From Burkholderiales bacterium (GTDB lineage: Bacteria; Pseudomonadota; Gammaproteobacteria; Burkholderiales; Burkholderiaceae_C), in the NCBI GenBank assembly GCA_947474755.1, contig CANJJE010000009.1:55710-119709 (forward strand): a stretch of DNA of 64,000 nucleotides. Reading direction: 5' to 3'. The notes beneath the pieces were generated by a model that worked only from the letters and a program-made list of their open reading frames with translations, had not been told where the DNA came from and ran no database searches. Every line of letters starts with the position of its first letter. Position 1 is the first letter of the stretch. The position numbers and the translations under genes were made by a program. Below are positions 63,889 through 64,000 of this stretch, in pieces.

Positions 63889-64000
63889 ATAGTAGGGGTA
63901 GGGCGGAAGCCTGAATTGCCGGGTGTAAGGCGGTCGTTTGCCAGACCCTGGACATTACGGAGTCACTTTGCAGTTTGACTTTCATTCACGTAGGCATTCA

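Larger units (their letters stand above)
63731..64000. other. Gene-free right end of the window
   Basis: No supported gene is visible in these 270 nt. They contain a hairpin after the small gene (63741-63763) and a sigma-54-like promoter (63873-63888). The last 100 nt have neither a clear start codon with ribosome binding site nor a long frame running out, so the next gene probably starts beyond the edge. Confidence 0.5.

Noticed and set aside
63600..63914. 104-codon frame overlapping the 76-residue gene
   Set aside because: Low-complexity Arg/Pro/Ala translation, no start signal, and it conflicts with the better-supported overlapping gene; the sigma-54-like site lies within it.

Overview
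The window is a high-GC chromosomal segment of a betaproteobacterium, most likely order Burkholderiales. The evidence is gene order (pilNOPQ-aroK-aroB-dgt, gltBD-mlaFEDACB, an ABC-2 exporter pair with bolA-murA-hisGDCBHAF, rsmD-coaD-fdx, pth-rplY-prs-tRNA-Gln-ispE-lolB, mutM-GTPase-mutY, rapZ-recN-nadK/hrcA) and an mla operon with mlaA embedded between mlaD and mlaC. I cannot name the genus. Almost all of it is core genome: packed genes, many 1-4 nt stop/start overlaps, and no prophage, CRISPR array or intact insertion sequence.

Layout. 1-14548: type IV pilus genes in two blocks, the end of pilN plus pilO-pilP-pilQ, then the minor pilin/adhesin operon pilV-pilW-pilX-pilY1-pilE-fimT. They are separated by aroK, aroB (shikimate pathway) and a dGTPase. 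14574-15350: an IS200/REP-type transposase homologue that has lost its HUH histidines, followed by a REP-like inverted repeat. 15425-21796: glutamate synthase gltB-gltD. 21922-25936: mlaFEDACB, phospholipid transport that keeps the outer membrane asymmetric. 25987-34378: sugar phosphate genes (zwf on the minus strand, tal-pgi-HAD phosphatase on the plus strand), an M20 amidohydrolase, a lipoprotein aminopeptidase, a PHA-granule-type small protein and a TetR regulator. 34516-44066: ABC-2 exporter, bolA, murA and the histidine operon hisGDCBHAF (no hisI or hisE here). 44066-45586: rsmD, coaD, ferredoxin.

45604-59737 is mainly minus strand: a small DUF4124-like protein, pth, rplY, prs, tRNA-Gln, ispE, lolB, a TPR protein, then (plus) mutM, a dynamin-like GTPase and mutY, then (minus) rapZ, recN, nadK. 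hrcA and tRNA-Met follow on the plus strand. After the tRNA the character changes: a 384-nt gene-free stretch with AT-rich tracts leads to a compact operon of a COG0523 (CobW-type) metallochaperone GTPase, a WD40 propeller protein and an unrecognised 76-residue protein. The window ends in a gene-free stretch with a sigma-54-like promoter pointing out of the window.

The most interesting items are the degenerate transposase with its adjacent REP-like element, the COG0523-WD40-small-protein cassette behind a tRNA gene, a 9-bp inverted repeat between nadK and hrcA, a recurrent -10-like box 5-7 nt before several start codons (possible leaderless mRNAs), a GC-rich hairpin repeat inside the his operon, and the sigma-54-like site. 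All calls come from reading the sequence; no database search was possible.
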